Shown in pieces: positions 16,820 to 27,393 of a stretch of DNA of 47,683 bases. Under the pieces are notes generated by a model, which saw only the letters and a program-made list of their open reading frames with translations, was not told the DNA's origin and did no database searches. Numbering within the stretch: the first letter of the stretch is position 1; the number at the start of each line of letters is the position of its first letter. This stretch comes from Rhodospirillales bacterium. Its GTDB lineage: Bacteria > Pseudomonadota > Alphaproteobacteria > Rhodospirillales > Defluviicoccaceae. The stretch lies in NCBI GenBank assembly GCA_016793925.1, contig JAEULH010000076.1, positions 1 to 47,683 of the forward strand, in the 5' to 3' direction. Made by a program: the position numbers and the translations under genes.

Positions 16820-17989
16820 TCATTGCGGCGCCGCTTTTGCGGGAGCGAGGCGGAGGATCGCGCCGTCCGCCTCGTCGGTCAGGACGTAGACCGCCCCGTC
16901 CGGCCCCTGACGGACGTTGCGGATGCGGGCGTCAAGGTCGATGCGCTCTTCGTGCGTGACCTTGTCGCCATCGAGAACGAGGCGGACGACGCCCTCGGAC
17001 GACAGCCCGCCGATCAGCAGGTTTCCCCGCCACGCGGGGATCAGAGCGCCGGTGTAGAACGTCATCCCCGAAGGCGAGATGACCGGGTTCCAGTGATAGA
17101 TCGCGTCGGCGAGATCCGGCCGGCTCGGTGGGTCGGGGATGTCGGCGCCGGAGTAATGCCGTCCCCAGCTGACGATGGGCCAGCCGTAGTTGCCGCCCGA
17201 TTTCGGGATGTTGAGTTCGTCGCCGCCGCGCGGGCCGAACTCGTCCGTCCACAGCGCGCCGGTCGCAGGGTTGATCGCGGCGCCCTGAACGTTGCGATGA
17301 CCGTAGGACCAGATCGCCGGCTGTGCGTCGCTCCGGCCGACGAACGGATTGTCCGGCGGCACCGATCCGTCGGGGTTGATGCGAAAGATCTTGCCGAGGC
17401 CGCTTTCCAGATCCTGCGCCGGCTCGAACTTGAAGCGTTCGCCGGTCGTGACGAACAGTTTGCCGTCGGGAGCGAAGGCGAGCCGGCAGCCGAAGTGGTT
17501 GCCGCCGCCGACCTTGGGCGTCTGCCGCAGGATGACCTTGAAGTCGTTCAGGCCGCGGGCTTCGGCATCGAGCCGGCCCCGCCCGGCGGCGGTCGAGGCG
17601 CCGCCTTCGCCGGGCTCGGCGTAGCAGAGATAAACGAGGCGGTTGGTCGCGAACTCGGGATCGAGCGCGACATCGAGCAGGCCGCCCTGGCCCTGGGTGA
17701 AGACCATGGGTACGCCGGAAAGCGGCTTCGAAAGCGCGCCGCCGGCGACGAGGCGAAGTCGCCCCGCTCGCTCGGTGACCAGCATGCGGCCGTCGGGGAG
17801 AAAGGTCAGGCCCCACGGATGGTCGAGGCCGCCGACGACGGTTTCAACGCCCAACTTGCCCGCCTCGGTGTCGACCTCGCGATCTGCCGCAGCGGCGCAC
17901 GCGACCGTCAGAGCGAACGCTGCCGATAGCGCCACTGCCGCCGCCAGCGCGCCGATACGGGACACCGTCGTCCGCCCGCGTTGCACCAT
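16820..17989 (-). CDS. PQQ-dependent aldose sugar dehydrogenase family protein (YliI-like)
   Basis: This 389-residue exported protein has the six-bladed propeller of soluble glucose/aldose dehydrogenases. It has a signal peptide (LAAAVALSAAFALTVACAAA), then GLDHPWGLTFLPDGRMLVTERAGRL, GQGGLLDVALDPEF, GGGNHFGCRLAFAPDGKLFVTTGER as separate conserved stretches, WSYGHRNVQG with the catalytic-type His region, and DEFGPRGGDELN for calcium/PQQ contact. It should act in the periplasm. The ATG at 17989 is preferred over a GTG two codons upstream because GAGG lies 5 bases before it. It stands alone, convergent with the polyamine operon. Confidence 0.85.
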   Translation of the reverse strand: MVQRGRTTVSRIGALAAAVALSAAFALTVACAAAADREVDTEAGKLGVETVVGGLDHPWGLTFLPDGRMLVTERAGRLRLVAGGALSKPLSGVPMVFTQGQGGLLDVALDPEFATNRLVYLCYAEPGEGGASTAAGRGRLDAEARGLNDFKVILRQTPKVGGGNHFGCRLAFAPDGKLFVTTGERFKFEPAQDLESGLGKIFRINPDGSVPPDNPFVGRSDAQPAIWSYGHRNVQGAAINPATGALWTDEFGPRGGDELNIPKSGGNYGWPIVSWGRHYSGADIPDPPSRPDLADAIYHWNPVISPSGMTFYTGALIPAWRGNLLIGGLSSEGVVRLVLDGDKVTHEERIDLDARIRNVRQGPDGAVYVLTDEADGAILRLAPAKAAPQ

Positions 17990-18086
17990 CGACACCTCGC
18001 CTGACCCACCCCATGACCACCGGGAAAGGCGCCCCGGTCCCTGTGCCTTAAAATATGGCGGGGCGCAGGCGATGCCAGCCGCGCGC

Positions 18087-19289
18087 TCAGCTCCGGTGCG
18101 GATCGACTGCCGGCGACGCCGGCTCGGGCCGCGGCGAGCGCGTGTTGCGGCGGCGGATAAACGCGTCGACCTCGGCGAACTCGCGGATCATGCTGTCGAG
18201 CGACAGATGTTCGTCGACGTAGCTGCGCATCGATTCGGCAAAATCCGTCCGCGGATCGGCATGCCGGGCGAGGAAGTCGCGCAGTGCCTTGAGCATCGCC
18301 TCGTCCGTGTACTCAGCAACGCGCACACCCGTGACGCCATCGACGACGTAGGTGATCTCCGGATGATGGTGCGGCCCGGCCGGCGTGCGGTCGTAGGCGA
18401 CAATCGGCACCCCGTAGCAAAGGGCGTGGTTGACGCCGAGGCCGGCGGCGCCGCTGAGTACGCTGAGATCGGCGGAGCCGTAGTAGGCGGCGATGCGCGA
18501 CTCTTCGTATTCGGCGCCGGGCATGAATATCCTGCGGCCGAGTTCGTCCCCGGCCGCGGCGCGAACGTTTTCGATGTCCGGACCGTCGCCCACGAGCGTC
18601 AGGGCGGCCTGCGGATAGTCCGCGAGCAGCGCGCGGAAGATGCGCATCAGGCGGGGGAAGTCTTTGTCAGCGGTGAGGCGGCCAACGGTGACGATGTGGG
18701 GCCTGCCCGGCGCCGACATGGGCGTCACCTGGCCGGCCTCGTTGCGCAGGGTTTCGGCGTCGAGGGTGTTCGGCGCGACGAACAGCCGCTCCTTGTCGAT
18801 GTACTGCCCGAGAAACTGGCGCCCCTCCTCGCTGTAGCAGACGTGGCCGTCGGCCATGCGGCACATCAGGGCGCGCGGCCTCTGAACCAGGCGCTGAAAC
18901 GGCGAGGCAAGGCCGCGGTCCATGTTGAAGCCGTGGGACCAGAAGAGCAGGGTCGGCGCCCCGCGGAGGCGGCGGATCGCGGGAAGCAGGTAGGTGGTGT
19001 TCATGTGCATTGAGAACTCGCAGATGACCGCGGTCGCCTGCGTATCCGCCAGGATCCGGCGTATTGGGATGTCGCAACGGTAGAGGTTGCTTTTCCACGG
19101 GAACTCGAAGCGATAGCGCTTGATGAAGGGCTCGTCGTCGTGGATGAGCCGATTGTACTTCAGCGGACCGTAATCGGGGACCTGATTGGTCGTAATGACG
19201 TTCCAGCCGAACTCGCGCCACAGCCGCTCGAACAGCGCGTAGCGGTAGTGGGGCACGACACGCTGAAGGATGATAACCTTGTGAGGCAT
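18087..19289 (-). CDS. Glycosyltransferase, GT-B fold (group 1/GT4-like)
   Basis: This 400-residue cytoplasmic or membrane-associated transferase probably builds a surface glycan. The C-terminal half has IVTVGRLTADKDFPRLMR, ALTLVGDGPDIENVRAAAG, and a nucleotide-sugar binding segment SDLSVLSGAAGLGVNHALCYGVPIVA. Here the usual EPFG.. is replaced by GLGVNHAL, as in some divergent GT4 proteins. The start is ATG 19289 (MPHKVIILQRVVPHYR), where the conserved domain begins; the ribosome binding site is weak. The sulfotransferase gene lies 290 bp upstream on the same strand, and the flippase at the window end suggests a capsule or EPS locus nearby. Sugar and acceptor are unknown. Confidence 0.8.
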   Translation of the reverse strand: MPHKVIILQRVVPHYRYALFERLWREFGWNVITTNQVPDYGPLKYNRLIHDDEPFIKRYRFEFPWKSNLYRCDIPIRRILADTQATAVICEFSMHMNTTYLLPAIRRLRGAPTLLFWSHGFNMDRGLASPFQRLVQRPRALMCRMADGHVCYSEEGRQFLGQYIDKERLFVAPNTLDAETLRNEAGQVTPMSAPGRPHIVTVGRLTADKDFPRLMRIFRALLADYPQAALTLVGDGPDIENVRAAAGDELGRRIFMPGAEYEESRIAAYYGSADLSVLSGAAGLGVNHALCYGVPIVAYDRTPAGPHHHPEITYVVDGVTGVRVAEYTDEAMLKALRDFLARHADPRTDFAESMRSYVDEHLSLDSMIREFAEVDAFIRRRNTRSPRPEPASPAVDPHRS

Positions 19290-19581
19290 GGCGGCGTCCA
19301 AGGCGTTTTGCTCCCAGGTTGGCAGCGCGCAGTCGGCGGCCGAGCTTGCTTCGTCAAGCGTCTGCCGCCAAGCTGATCGCATACCGCATAATGCGGCTTC
19401 AGGAAAAGAACAAGCACGCGGCGCCGTTTCGCCAAGCCGGCACCGGCCCCCCGCTTGACGGGCAAACTCCGGGACGGATGGTCAGGTTTCGCGACCGGCA
19501 GCAATCGGACGCCATGGGCGCGTTCCGGTTACGAACCGTCCCCGCCCGGTCCAGCCGCAGTCGCGGCCAGCCCCGGCCGGC

Positions 19582-20478
19582 CTAGCGCGCGTATCCGAAG
19601 CAGTCCAGCGCCGGGCCGAACCGCTCGTTCAGGACCTCAATCGTTTCGGGCTGCAGCTTGCGCCGATGATCGCCTGGAACAACCTGCCGACGCTTATGAT
19701 CCGGCCGCTGCCCGGCCGGCACAGAACCGGCGGACGTTTCGATCAATCGGGTTCGAGTCCTGTCGCTGATCTGCAGAGCGCAAAAACCGAGCAGGTCATC
19801 GAGCCAGCTCGGAAAGTCGGTGATCATGTCCTCGTACCGGGCGACATGAAGATTGTCCCGGCCGATCAGGTGCTTCATGTACCCGTCAAAAACCTCGGCA
19901 ACCCTGTCGCTGAAATCGACGACGAATTCTTCGATTGTCTTCTGCCGAACCTTCTCCCGGTTGCTCAGAAAAGCCTCTGCTTTGTCCGGATCGGCCGGGA
20001 GGGGGTGCGAATAGGCTTGAGAAAAATAATGCGAAGTCAGGATATCCCTTGGATCCCTGACGACAAGGATTTTCTTGTAGGTATCGAGATCCGGAATTCC
20101 CTCTACCATTCTCGCAAATACCGTGTAGCAATATCCGCGTGTACTGAAAACGCGCTTGTATGTCTCGAATTCTTCCCGGGACATCCTATCCATAAATGTG
20201 GTATTCGTCATCCACGCGAACTGATTGAACTGGACCGGCGTAAGAGAATTCTCTTCGGCGCAAAGCATCAGCACGTTGCGAACGTATTGGGTGGCCGCCT
20301 TGTTAATCGAAAAGTGAATGATGCTCGGATGGTCGGACTTTGCCTTGTGACGACCGCGAACAAGCTGCTTTTCGACGGGGAAACAGTAGGCCACGGCCAG
20401 CGAGCGTAGCGCCGGCCATTTGTAGAGATTTGCCCGGACATACTCCGCACCGGGAAGTTTCATCAGATCTGCAATCAT
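19582..20478 (-). CDS. Sulfotransferase domain protein
   Basis: This 298-residue protein resembles PAPS-dependent sulfotransferases. The 5'-phosphosulfate loop is IHFSINKAATQYVRNVL, a variant of PKSGTTW that keeps the central Lys. The 3'-phosphate binding motif is ILVVRDPRDILTSHYFSQ, with the conserved RDPRD and Ser. The segment RYEDMITDFPSWLDDLLGFC corresponds to the late conserved region. The C-terminus is basic (GQRPDHKRRQVVPGDHRRK), matching the RKG-type PAPS loop only loosely. The lower GC than in neighbouring genes suggests transfer. Together with the glycosyltransferase downstream it may sulfate a surface polysaccharide or lipid. Confidence 0.75.
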   Translation of the reverse strand: MIADLMKLPGAEYVRANLYKWPALRSLAVAYCFPVEKQLVRGRHKAKSDHPSIIHFSINKAATQYVRNVLMLCAEENSLTPVQFNQFAWMTNTTFMDRMSREEFETYKRVFSTRGYCYTVFARMVEGIPDLDTYKKILVVRDPRDILTSHYFSQAYSHPLPADPDKAEAFLSNREKVRQKTIEEFVVDFSDRVAEVFDGYMKHLIGRDNLHVARYEDMITDFPSWLDDLLGFCALQISDRTRTRLIETSAGSVPAGQRPDHKRRQVVPGDHRRKLQPETIEVLNERFGPALDCFGYAR

Positions 20479-20598
20479 TCTGCGTAGTCTCTCTCGCTGG
20501 GGTCAGGCGATCGGGCGCCGAGCCGACATCGCGGGCGGCATATTGCCTTGAAGTTGCCGAAGTGGGAACGACGACGTGCCTTCCGGGCGACGATGCTC

Positions 20599-21099
20599 TC
20601 ACTGGTCATGGAAAATGGGGTGGTCGACCCGTTGCCCGGCGCGAACACCGAGGCGCGCAGCCGTGCCGGCGTTCAGTTCGAGCACCGCGCGCACCAGGCC
20701 CGGCGGCCTAATCACATCCAGGGAAAGCGGCTTGGTGTTTGCGGCGACGGCGATGATGCGACCGTCGTTGTCGATAAAGAGCATGTCGAGCGGGATGTAG
20801 GTGTCCTTCATCCACATCGCGACGCTGCTTGACGGGCCGAAGTCGAAGAGCATCCCCGAATCTGCGGCGAGGGCGCGTCGCCCTTGCAGGCCGCGGGTGT
20901 GCTGTTGCGGCGTCAGTGCAAGCTCCACGGTGAAGTCGACCGGTCCACGATCGGTCTCGATCAGAAGCGACGAGAGCGCGCGCTCGTCGCCGGGCTTGGC
21001 CGGCGCATCCGCGCGCACCGCGAAGGCGACGGCGAGAAGAGCGAGGAAAACGACAAGGACGGCCGCCTGGGACAGCGCCTCCGTCCACGCCTGCGTCAT
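20599..21099 (-). CDS. DUF192 family protein, membrane-anchored or exported
   Basis: This protein of about 166 residues has an N-terminal hydrophobic segment (AAVLVVFLALLAVAFAV) and a DUF192 domain: VDFTVELALTPQQHTRGLQGR, MLFDFGPSSSVAMWMKDTYIPLDMLFID, VLELNAGTAARLGVRAGQ. These are the usual signature stretches of this small beta domain of unknown function. The start at 21099 is chosen because it puts the hydrophobic segment near the N-terminus; the frame is open to 21258 but the extra part is basic and low in similarity to anything. No strong ribosome binding site is visible. It is divergent from groESL. Confidence 0.78.
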   Translation of the reverse strand: MTQAWTEALSQAAVLVVFLALLAVAFAVRADAPAKPGDERALSSLLIETDRGPVDFTVELALTPQQHTRGLQGRRALAADSGMLFDFGPSSSVAMWMKDTYIPLDMLFIDNDGRIIAVAANTKPLSLDVIRPPGLVRAVLELNAGTAARLGVRAGQRVDHPIFHDQ

Positions 21100-21270
21100 C
21101 GCGCCGACCGGAACGCGCGCTTGCAGCGCCGAAGCCGGTCGAGCCAGCCTTGTTCGCACTCTCTTGCTCTCCGTCAAGGGCCCCTGCCGCGCCCGCAGCC
21201 GGCGCTCGTCCCCGCCGACCCAACGTCCGCGGGAACGCCCTTGGCCATTGCTGTTCACCCCAGCCGGCGC

Positions 21271-21299
21271 TTGACAAGGGCCGGCGTCAAGACTAGGTA
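21271..21299 (+). promoter_or_regulatory. groESL promoter
   Basis: TTGACA (21271-21276) and TAGGTA (21294-21299) are separated by 17 bases. The predicted start near 21306 falls inside the CIRCE operator, as expected for HrcA repression. Confidence 0.78.
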
Positions 21300-21300
21300 C

Positions 21301-21327
21301 CTGGCACTCAAGGAGCGCGAGTGCTAA
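21301..21327 (+). promoter_or_regulatory. CIRCE operator (HrcA site)
   Basis: CTGGCACTC - 9 bases - GAGTGCTAA matches the CIRCE consensus TTAGCACTC-N9-GAGTGCTAA except at positions 1 and 3 of the left arm. It lies 66 bases before the groES start. Confidence 0.92.
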
Positions 21328-21392
21328 CAGGCCGCTCGCAGCGCCCCGAGATAATAGCCTATTTTTGTTTCAGGTTTCGCGGAGGACAAGCG

Positions 21393-21683
21393 ATGAAATT
21401 CAAGCCACTGCACGATCGCGTGCTGGTCAAGCGGATCGAGCAGGAAGAGAAGACCAAGGGCGGGATCATCATTCCCGACACGGCCAAGGAAAAGCCCCAG
21501 GAGGGCGAGGTCATCGCCGTCGGGCCCGGCGGCCGCGGCGACGACGGCAACGTCATCCCCCTCGACGTCAAGGTCGGTGACCGGATCCTGTTTGGCAAGT
21601 GGTCGGGCTCGGAAGTCAAGATCGACGGCGACGAACTGCTCATCATGAAGGAGTCCGATCTCCTCGGCGTCCTCGAGGCTTAA
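21393..21683 (+). CDS. groES: Co-chaperonin GroES
   Basis: This is the 96-residue GroES (10 kDa chaperonin), which caps the GroEL ring in the cytoplasm. It starts [16 protein letters not shown] at 21393 behind GGAGGAC; the mobile loop is [17 protein letters not shown]. It is followed at 32 bp by groEL. A sigma70-type promoter and a CIRCE element upstream predict HrcA control. Confidence 0.97.
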   Translation: MKFKPLHDRVLVKRIEQEEKTKGGIIIPDTAKEKPQEGEVIAVGPGGRGDDGNVIPLDVKVGDRILFGKWSGSEVKIDGDELLIMKESDLLGVLEA

Positions 21684-21712
21684 CCGACATTCCTGAATAC
21701 GGAGATTAATGA

Positions 21713-23353
<1,641 letters not shown>

Positions 23354-23383
23354 GCCGACACCACCGGCGAGAGTTCACCAGAA

Positions 23384-23415
23384 GGGCCGCGGGCGCACCC
23401 CGCGGCCCTTCGTTT
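23384..23415 (+). terminator. Terminator of groESL
   Basis: GGGCCGCGGG pairs with CCCGCGGCCC, followed by TTCGTTT, starting 31 bases after the groEL stop codon. Confidence 0.82.
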
Positions 23416-23525
23416 ATCAGGCGGCCGTTCACGGTTTCCGGTGTCGCTCGCGAAGTCCAACCGGCGAACGCGAAAACCGGCGAGCGCGCCACCCGCCTCC
23501 ATACCCAGGCGGGGACGCGCGCCGA

Positions 23526-23906
23526 TCAGAAACGCGCTTCTTGGTCTGCGGGAACCGCGGCCCGCCGCGCCGCCGAGGCGCCCGCGGCGGAGCCGGTCAG
23601 CGCGGCATCGCCGCCGAGTTGGAGGAACTGCCTGACCTTGGCGAACTCCTTTTTCACCATGGTCGGGTGGAAGCCGTCCGCCACCAGCCGGACGGCGAGC
23701 GCCGCCATCTCACCGACGCGCTGTTCGTCCGTGCCGATCTGCCAGTGCCTGTAAGCTGCGCCGGTCTCGTATCTGTAGCCCGCGCGCGTGAGCTGCGCGG
23801 TCCGGACCGGATCCGTGGCCACGACCTTGATGACCTTGCCGTCCCCGTGCCACCAGATGTGCGCGTCACACGCCTGGATCTGAACGGACGTATCGCCGAT
23901 GAACAT
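23526..23906 (-). CDS. Hypothetical protein, 126 aa
   Basis: Not recognised. The frame starts at 23906 (MFIGDTSVQIQACDAHIWW) with a weak AGG-containing site and ends convergently with groEL. It contains GDGKVIKVVATDPVRTAQLTRAGYRYE, GEMAALAVRLVADGFHPTMVKKEFAKVRQF (helical) and an Ala-rich C-terminus. It has no signal peptide or membrane segment. It appears soluble, and the middle part has a composition like a real protein rather than a shadow frame. Confidence 0.55.
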   Translation of the reverse strand: MFIGDTSVQIQACDAHIWWHGDGKVIKVVATDPVRTAQLTRAGYRYETGAAYRHWQIGTDEQRVGEMAALAVRLVADGFHPTMVKKEFAKVRQFLQLGGDAALTGSAAGASAARRAAVPADQEARF

Positions 23907-24144
23907 TTGCCTGGGCCCTTCGCGCCGGTGCTGCCGAGGGCCAGACCTTACCCTAGAAAGGGTCTAATTACTACGTTTGGGTTAGTTATTGATCGCCGAC
24001 GGCGCGCGGCGACGCCCGATGGAACCTTCTGCGCATCCAACGCGGCTGCGATGGTCGCCCGCTGGACCGCCAGCAACGGGTTGTGCAATTTCTTCGATTG
24101 TACTACTCTGGCATGCGCATGTCCCGCCTCCTCAAGCCGCAACC

Positions 24145-25422
24145 ATGACGACCGTCGCAATCGCCGCCGCTCGCCATGCGCTTGGGGACATCCGCCGGGA
24201 GCGCGACCGCTTCGCCGCCCTGTCCTTTTGCTGGGCGGATGCCGTCTTCGAACTTGACCCGGCTGGGCGGGTTGTCTACTGCGCCGGAGCCTGCAAACAC
24301 TTGTTCGGCGTTGGCGACGACGCCCTGAACGGCGCGGCGTTGTCCGCGCTGCTGGCGCCCGCCGACCATGCCGCCTTGCAGGCGATGCTTGAGGAGGCGC
24401 CCGCTTCGGAACGCATCGCCAACGCGAAGGTGCGTCTGACGCGCGCCGACGGTCGGGAGCAGACCGCGACCTTGTGCGGTTTCCGGCTGAATGAACTGGA
24501 CGGTCACGTCTTCCTCGCCCTGCGCGCCGCGCCCCGCGGCGCCGCCGATCTGCTCGCCCACAGGCTCGAACCCGAGCCGGTTGCGGCGAGCGAGATGTCC
24601 GTCAGCACCTTCAAGGCCGTCACCGCGCAAGCGAATTTCGAGGCCGCTTTCCAGCCCGTCATCGATACCCACACCGGCGTCATTCACCATTACGAGGCGC
24701 TCGCGCGCTTCCCCGGCATCCGCGGCGCGGAAGGCCCGTACGAGCAGATCATTTTCGCGGAAGAAACGGGCCTGATCGCCGACTTCGACCTCGCCATGAC
24801 CAGAAAGGTTCTCGACTGGCTCTCCGGCGAGGCGCTCGACGGCAGCACCCGCGTTGCCGTCAACATCTCGGGACACTCGCTCGGCTCGTCCGCCTGCCTC
24901 ACCGCCCTCGACGCACTTCTGCGAGAGAATGCATGGGCCAGAGGCCGGCTGCTGTTCGAGATTACCGAGTCGGCGCACCTCGGCAACCTCGCCGCCGCGA
25001 ACGCCTCCGTCCAGCGGTTGCGCCGGCAGGGCTTCCCCGTCTGCCTCGACGACTTCGGCGCCGGCGCCGCCAACTTCGAGTACCTGTCCTCGCTCGAGAT
25101 CGACATCGTCAAGCTGGATGGCGCCGCCGTGCGCGGCGCCCGCAGCGCCCACAAAGGCGATGCTTTCCTCAAGGCGCTGGTGCGGCTCTGCCGGGATCTT
25201 GGGGTCGTCACGGTGGCCGAGATGATCGAGGACGAAGCGGCGCTGGAGTTTGTCCGCGGCTGCGGCGTCCACTTTGTCCAGGGCTACCTGTTCGGCAGGC
25301 CGGCGCACGATATCCGCGCATTCCGCCGCTCCATCCCGGCACACCTCTTTCCGGTCGCTCCCATTCGAACCGGCGGTGGCGCCCGCGGTGGTGCCCGTGT
25401 CGCCTCCGAACGCCGCTCCTGA
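24145..25422 (+). CDS. PAS-EAL protein, probably an active c-di-GMP phosphodiesterase
   Basis: This protein of about 425 residues has an N-terminal PAS-like domain (RDRFAALSFCWADAVFELDPAGRVVY) and a C-terminal EAL domain. All key EAL residues are present: YEALARF (Glu 184), VNISGHS, LFEITES, CLDDFGAG (Asp 302 and 303; Ala replaces the common Thr), DIVKLDG, VAEMIED and FVQGYLFG. It should therefore hydrolyse c-di-GMP in the cytoplasm. There is no GGDEF domain and no membrane segment. The start at 24145 (MTTVAIAAARHAL) fits the PAS start; the longer frame from 23989 has no good site. Its paralog follows at 25577. Confidence 0.8.
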   Translation: MTTVAIAAARHALGDIRRERDRFAALSFCWADAVFELDPAGRVVYCAGACKHLFGVGDDALNGAALSALLAPADHAALQAMLEEAPASERIANAKVRLTRADGREQTATLCGFRLNELDGHVFLALRAAPRGAADLLAHRLEPEPVAASEMSVSTFKAVTAQANFEAAFQPVIDTHTGVIHHYEALARFPGIRGAEGPYEQIIFAEETGLIADFDLAMTRKVLDWLSGEALDGSTRVAVNISGHSLGSSACLTALDALLRENAWARGRLLFEITESAHLGNLAAANASVQRLRRQGFPVCLDDFGAGAANFEYLSSLEIDIVKLDGAAVRGARSAHKGDAFLKALVRLCRDLGVVTVAEMIEDEAALEFVRGCGVHFVQGYLFGRPAHDIRAFRRSIPAHLFPVAPIRTGGGARGGARVASERRS

Positions 25423-25576
25423 TCGTCGTCGCTCGCGGCCGGTCGACGCGCTTGTCGTGATGGCCGTCACGGCATCGCCCGACCCGGCTTGTTACCTTCG
25501 CTCATTGCGGCTCTTTCGCCGAAGGGCGCGACAGCTTCCACAACCGCAACCCGCATCCGCAATCACCGGCGAGACC

Positions 25577-27289
25577 ATGATGTTGACAGCGGCCAACTCC
25601 TCTGCCCCCACCGCCCCGACGACGACTTCCCTGCGCCTCGAACGCGACCGGTTCGTCGCTCTGGCCTTCTGCTGGGGCGATCTGCTCTTCGAACTCGACG
25701 TCGACGGCCGCATCGTCTACGCAACGGGCGCCATCGAACCGTTTCTCGGGCTGCCGGCGGAAAATCTTGTCGAGAAGTCTCTGGAAAGCATCGTCGTTAC
25801 CGGCGAACGGGCGTCCGTGCGGACGCTGCTCGCGGGCGCATCGGGGCGCAAGCGGATCGAGACCTCGTCGCTGCAGTTGAACGGTGCGTCCGGGCCGACG
25901 CCGCCTCTTTCGGTGGCCGGCTACCAGCTCGAGGATCTGAACGGGCACTACTTTCTCGCCATGCACGCCTGTCCCCCGACGGTCAGGACCGCCGGCTTCG
26001 GCCGACGCTCGCGCGACGGAGCGACGGGGCTGTACGACGCACCCGCCTTCATCGACATGGTGACGAGCCAGCTCGCCAGCGATCGTCGGATCGAGGGCGA
26101 GCGGTGCGTCTCGCTGATCATGTTGCCGGGCTACGGAAATCTGCGCGAGCGGCTGCTTGCAACCGCCGAAAACGAACTGCTGTCGCGGATCGGCGCGAGC
26201 CTGCGCGCGGGTGCGATCGACGGGGCCTCGGCGGCTCGCATCGGTCCGGATCGCTACAGCCTGCTCCACCGCGCCGATCTCGATATCGACGGCCTGAAAG
26301 GGGAGATCGGCGATCTCACTCGAAGCGCCGATTCGCAGGCCATCGGCACGAATGTCGAGACGGCCACGGTCGAAATCGACGACGTCGGCGGCGGCGCCGT
26401 CGGGCAGAGCCTGACCTACGCCATAAGCCGCTTCCAGGCCATGGATGGGGACGTCGATGCGCTTGGATCATTCTCGACAAGCTTCTCCGCCGTCGCTCAG
26501 GAAGCCGTCAGCGCTCTCGGCGACATCGGAACGCTGATCGCCGAGGGCATGTTCCGCATCATGCTGCAGCCGATCCTCGACGCGCGCAGCGGCGCCGCCC
26601 ACGCCTACGCCGTCACCGTCCGCCTGCCGGCGCAGGGCGGCCGCGACACGACCGCCGAGCGCTTGGCGCTCGCCGAAAGCGCGGGCCTGATCGTCGATCT
26701 CGATCTGGCCGTTCTGCGCAAGGTTCTCGAATGGCTCAGGAAGAAAACGCCGGTGAACGCCGAACCGGTCATCGCCGTGCGGATCTCCGGGCAGACCGTC
26801 GACGCGCTTTCGGCGCTGGCGCAAATCGATCAGCTCATTCGCGACAACCCCTGGATCCGCGGCCGGCTCGTCTTCGAGATCACCCAGTCCAGCCGGATCG
26901 CCAACCCGACCACGGCCAACGCCGGCATTCAGCGTCTGCGCGAACAGGGCATTCGGGTCTGCCTCTGCGACTTCGCGACATCGGCGCACGGCTTCCAGTA
27001 TCTCGCCGATCTTGAGGTCGACGCGGTCAAGCTCGCCGCCGATGCGGTCGACCACGCCCGCGAGGCCCGACAGGGCAAGGCCTACGTCAAGGCGCTCATG
27101 GCCTTTTGCCGCGAGTTCGGGGTCGCGACCATGGCCGGCGGGATCGACGACGAAGCGACCTTGCGCCTGGCACGCGGCTGCGGTGTGCAGTTCGTTCAAG
27201 GCGCGCTTTTCGGACAGCCCTCGACCGATGCGCGGATCTTCGGCCGCCCCATACCCGCGCACCTGTTCAAGGATACCGCGCAGTGGTGA
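25577..27289 (+). CDS. PAS - degenerate GGDEF - degenerate EAL protein
   Basis: This 570-residue paralog of the preceding gene begins with the same kind of PAS-like segment (RDRFVALAFCWGDLLFELDVDGRIVY). A GGDEF-like middle follows (GLYDAPAFIDMV ... RIGPDRYSLLHR), where GGDEF has become GPDRY near residue 223. The C-terminal EAL domain has lost most catalytic residues: the EAL motif reads AVTVRLP, NIS reads RISGQ, the E.TE motif reads EITQS, DDFG reads CDFATS and AE.. reads AGGIDDE. Lys (VKLAAD) and QGALFG remain. It is probably a catalytically dead sensor or c-di-GMP effector. ATG 25577 lies 154 bp after the paralog's stop, so the two may be co-transcribed. Confidence 0.78.
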   Translation: MMLTAANSSAPTAPTTTSLRLERDRFVALAFCWGDLLFELDVDGRIVYATGAIEPFLGLPAENLVEKSLESIVVTGERASVRTLLAGASGRKRIETSSLQLNGASGPTPPLSVAGYQLEDLNGHYFLAMHACPPTVRTAGFGRRSRDGATGLYDAPAFIDMVTSQLASDRRIEGERCVSLIMLPGYGNLRERLLATAENELLSRIGASLRAGAIDGASAARIGPDRYSLLHRADLDIDGLKGEIGDLTRSADSQAIGTNVETATVEIDDVGGGAVGQSLTYAISRFQAMDGDVDALGSFSTSFSAVAQEAVSALGDIGTLIAEGMFRIMLQPILDARSGAAHAYAVTVRLPAQGGRDTTAERLALAESAGLIVDLDLAVLRKVLEWLRKKTPVNAEPVIAVRISGQTVDALSALAQIDQLIRDNPWIRGRLVFEITQSSRIANPTTANAGIQRLREQGIRVCLCDFATSAHGFQYLADLEVDAVKLAADAVDHAREARQGKAYVKALMAFCREFGVATMAGGIDDEATLRLARGCGVQFVQGALFGQPSTDARIFGRPIPAHLFKDTAQW

Positions 27290-27393
27290 CGAAGCCGCTT
27301 ATCCCGATCATCGTCCCGGCGTGAGGGCTCCGACCCCGGATCCCGGCCTTCGAGAGGTAGCGGCGGTAACGCCGCGGCGCGGCGATCGGACGC

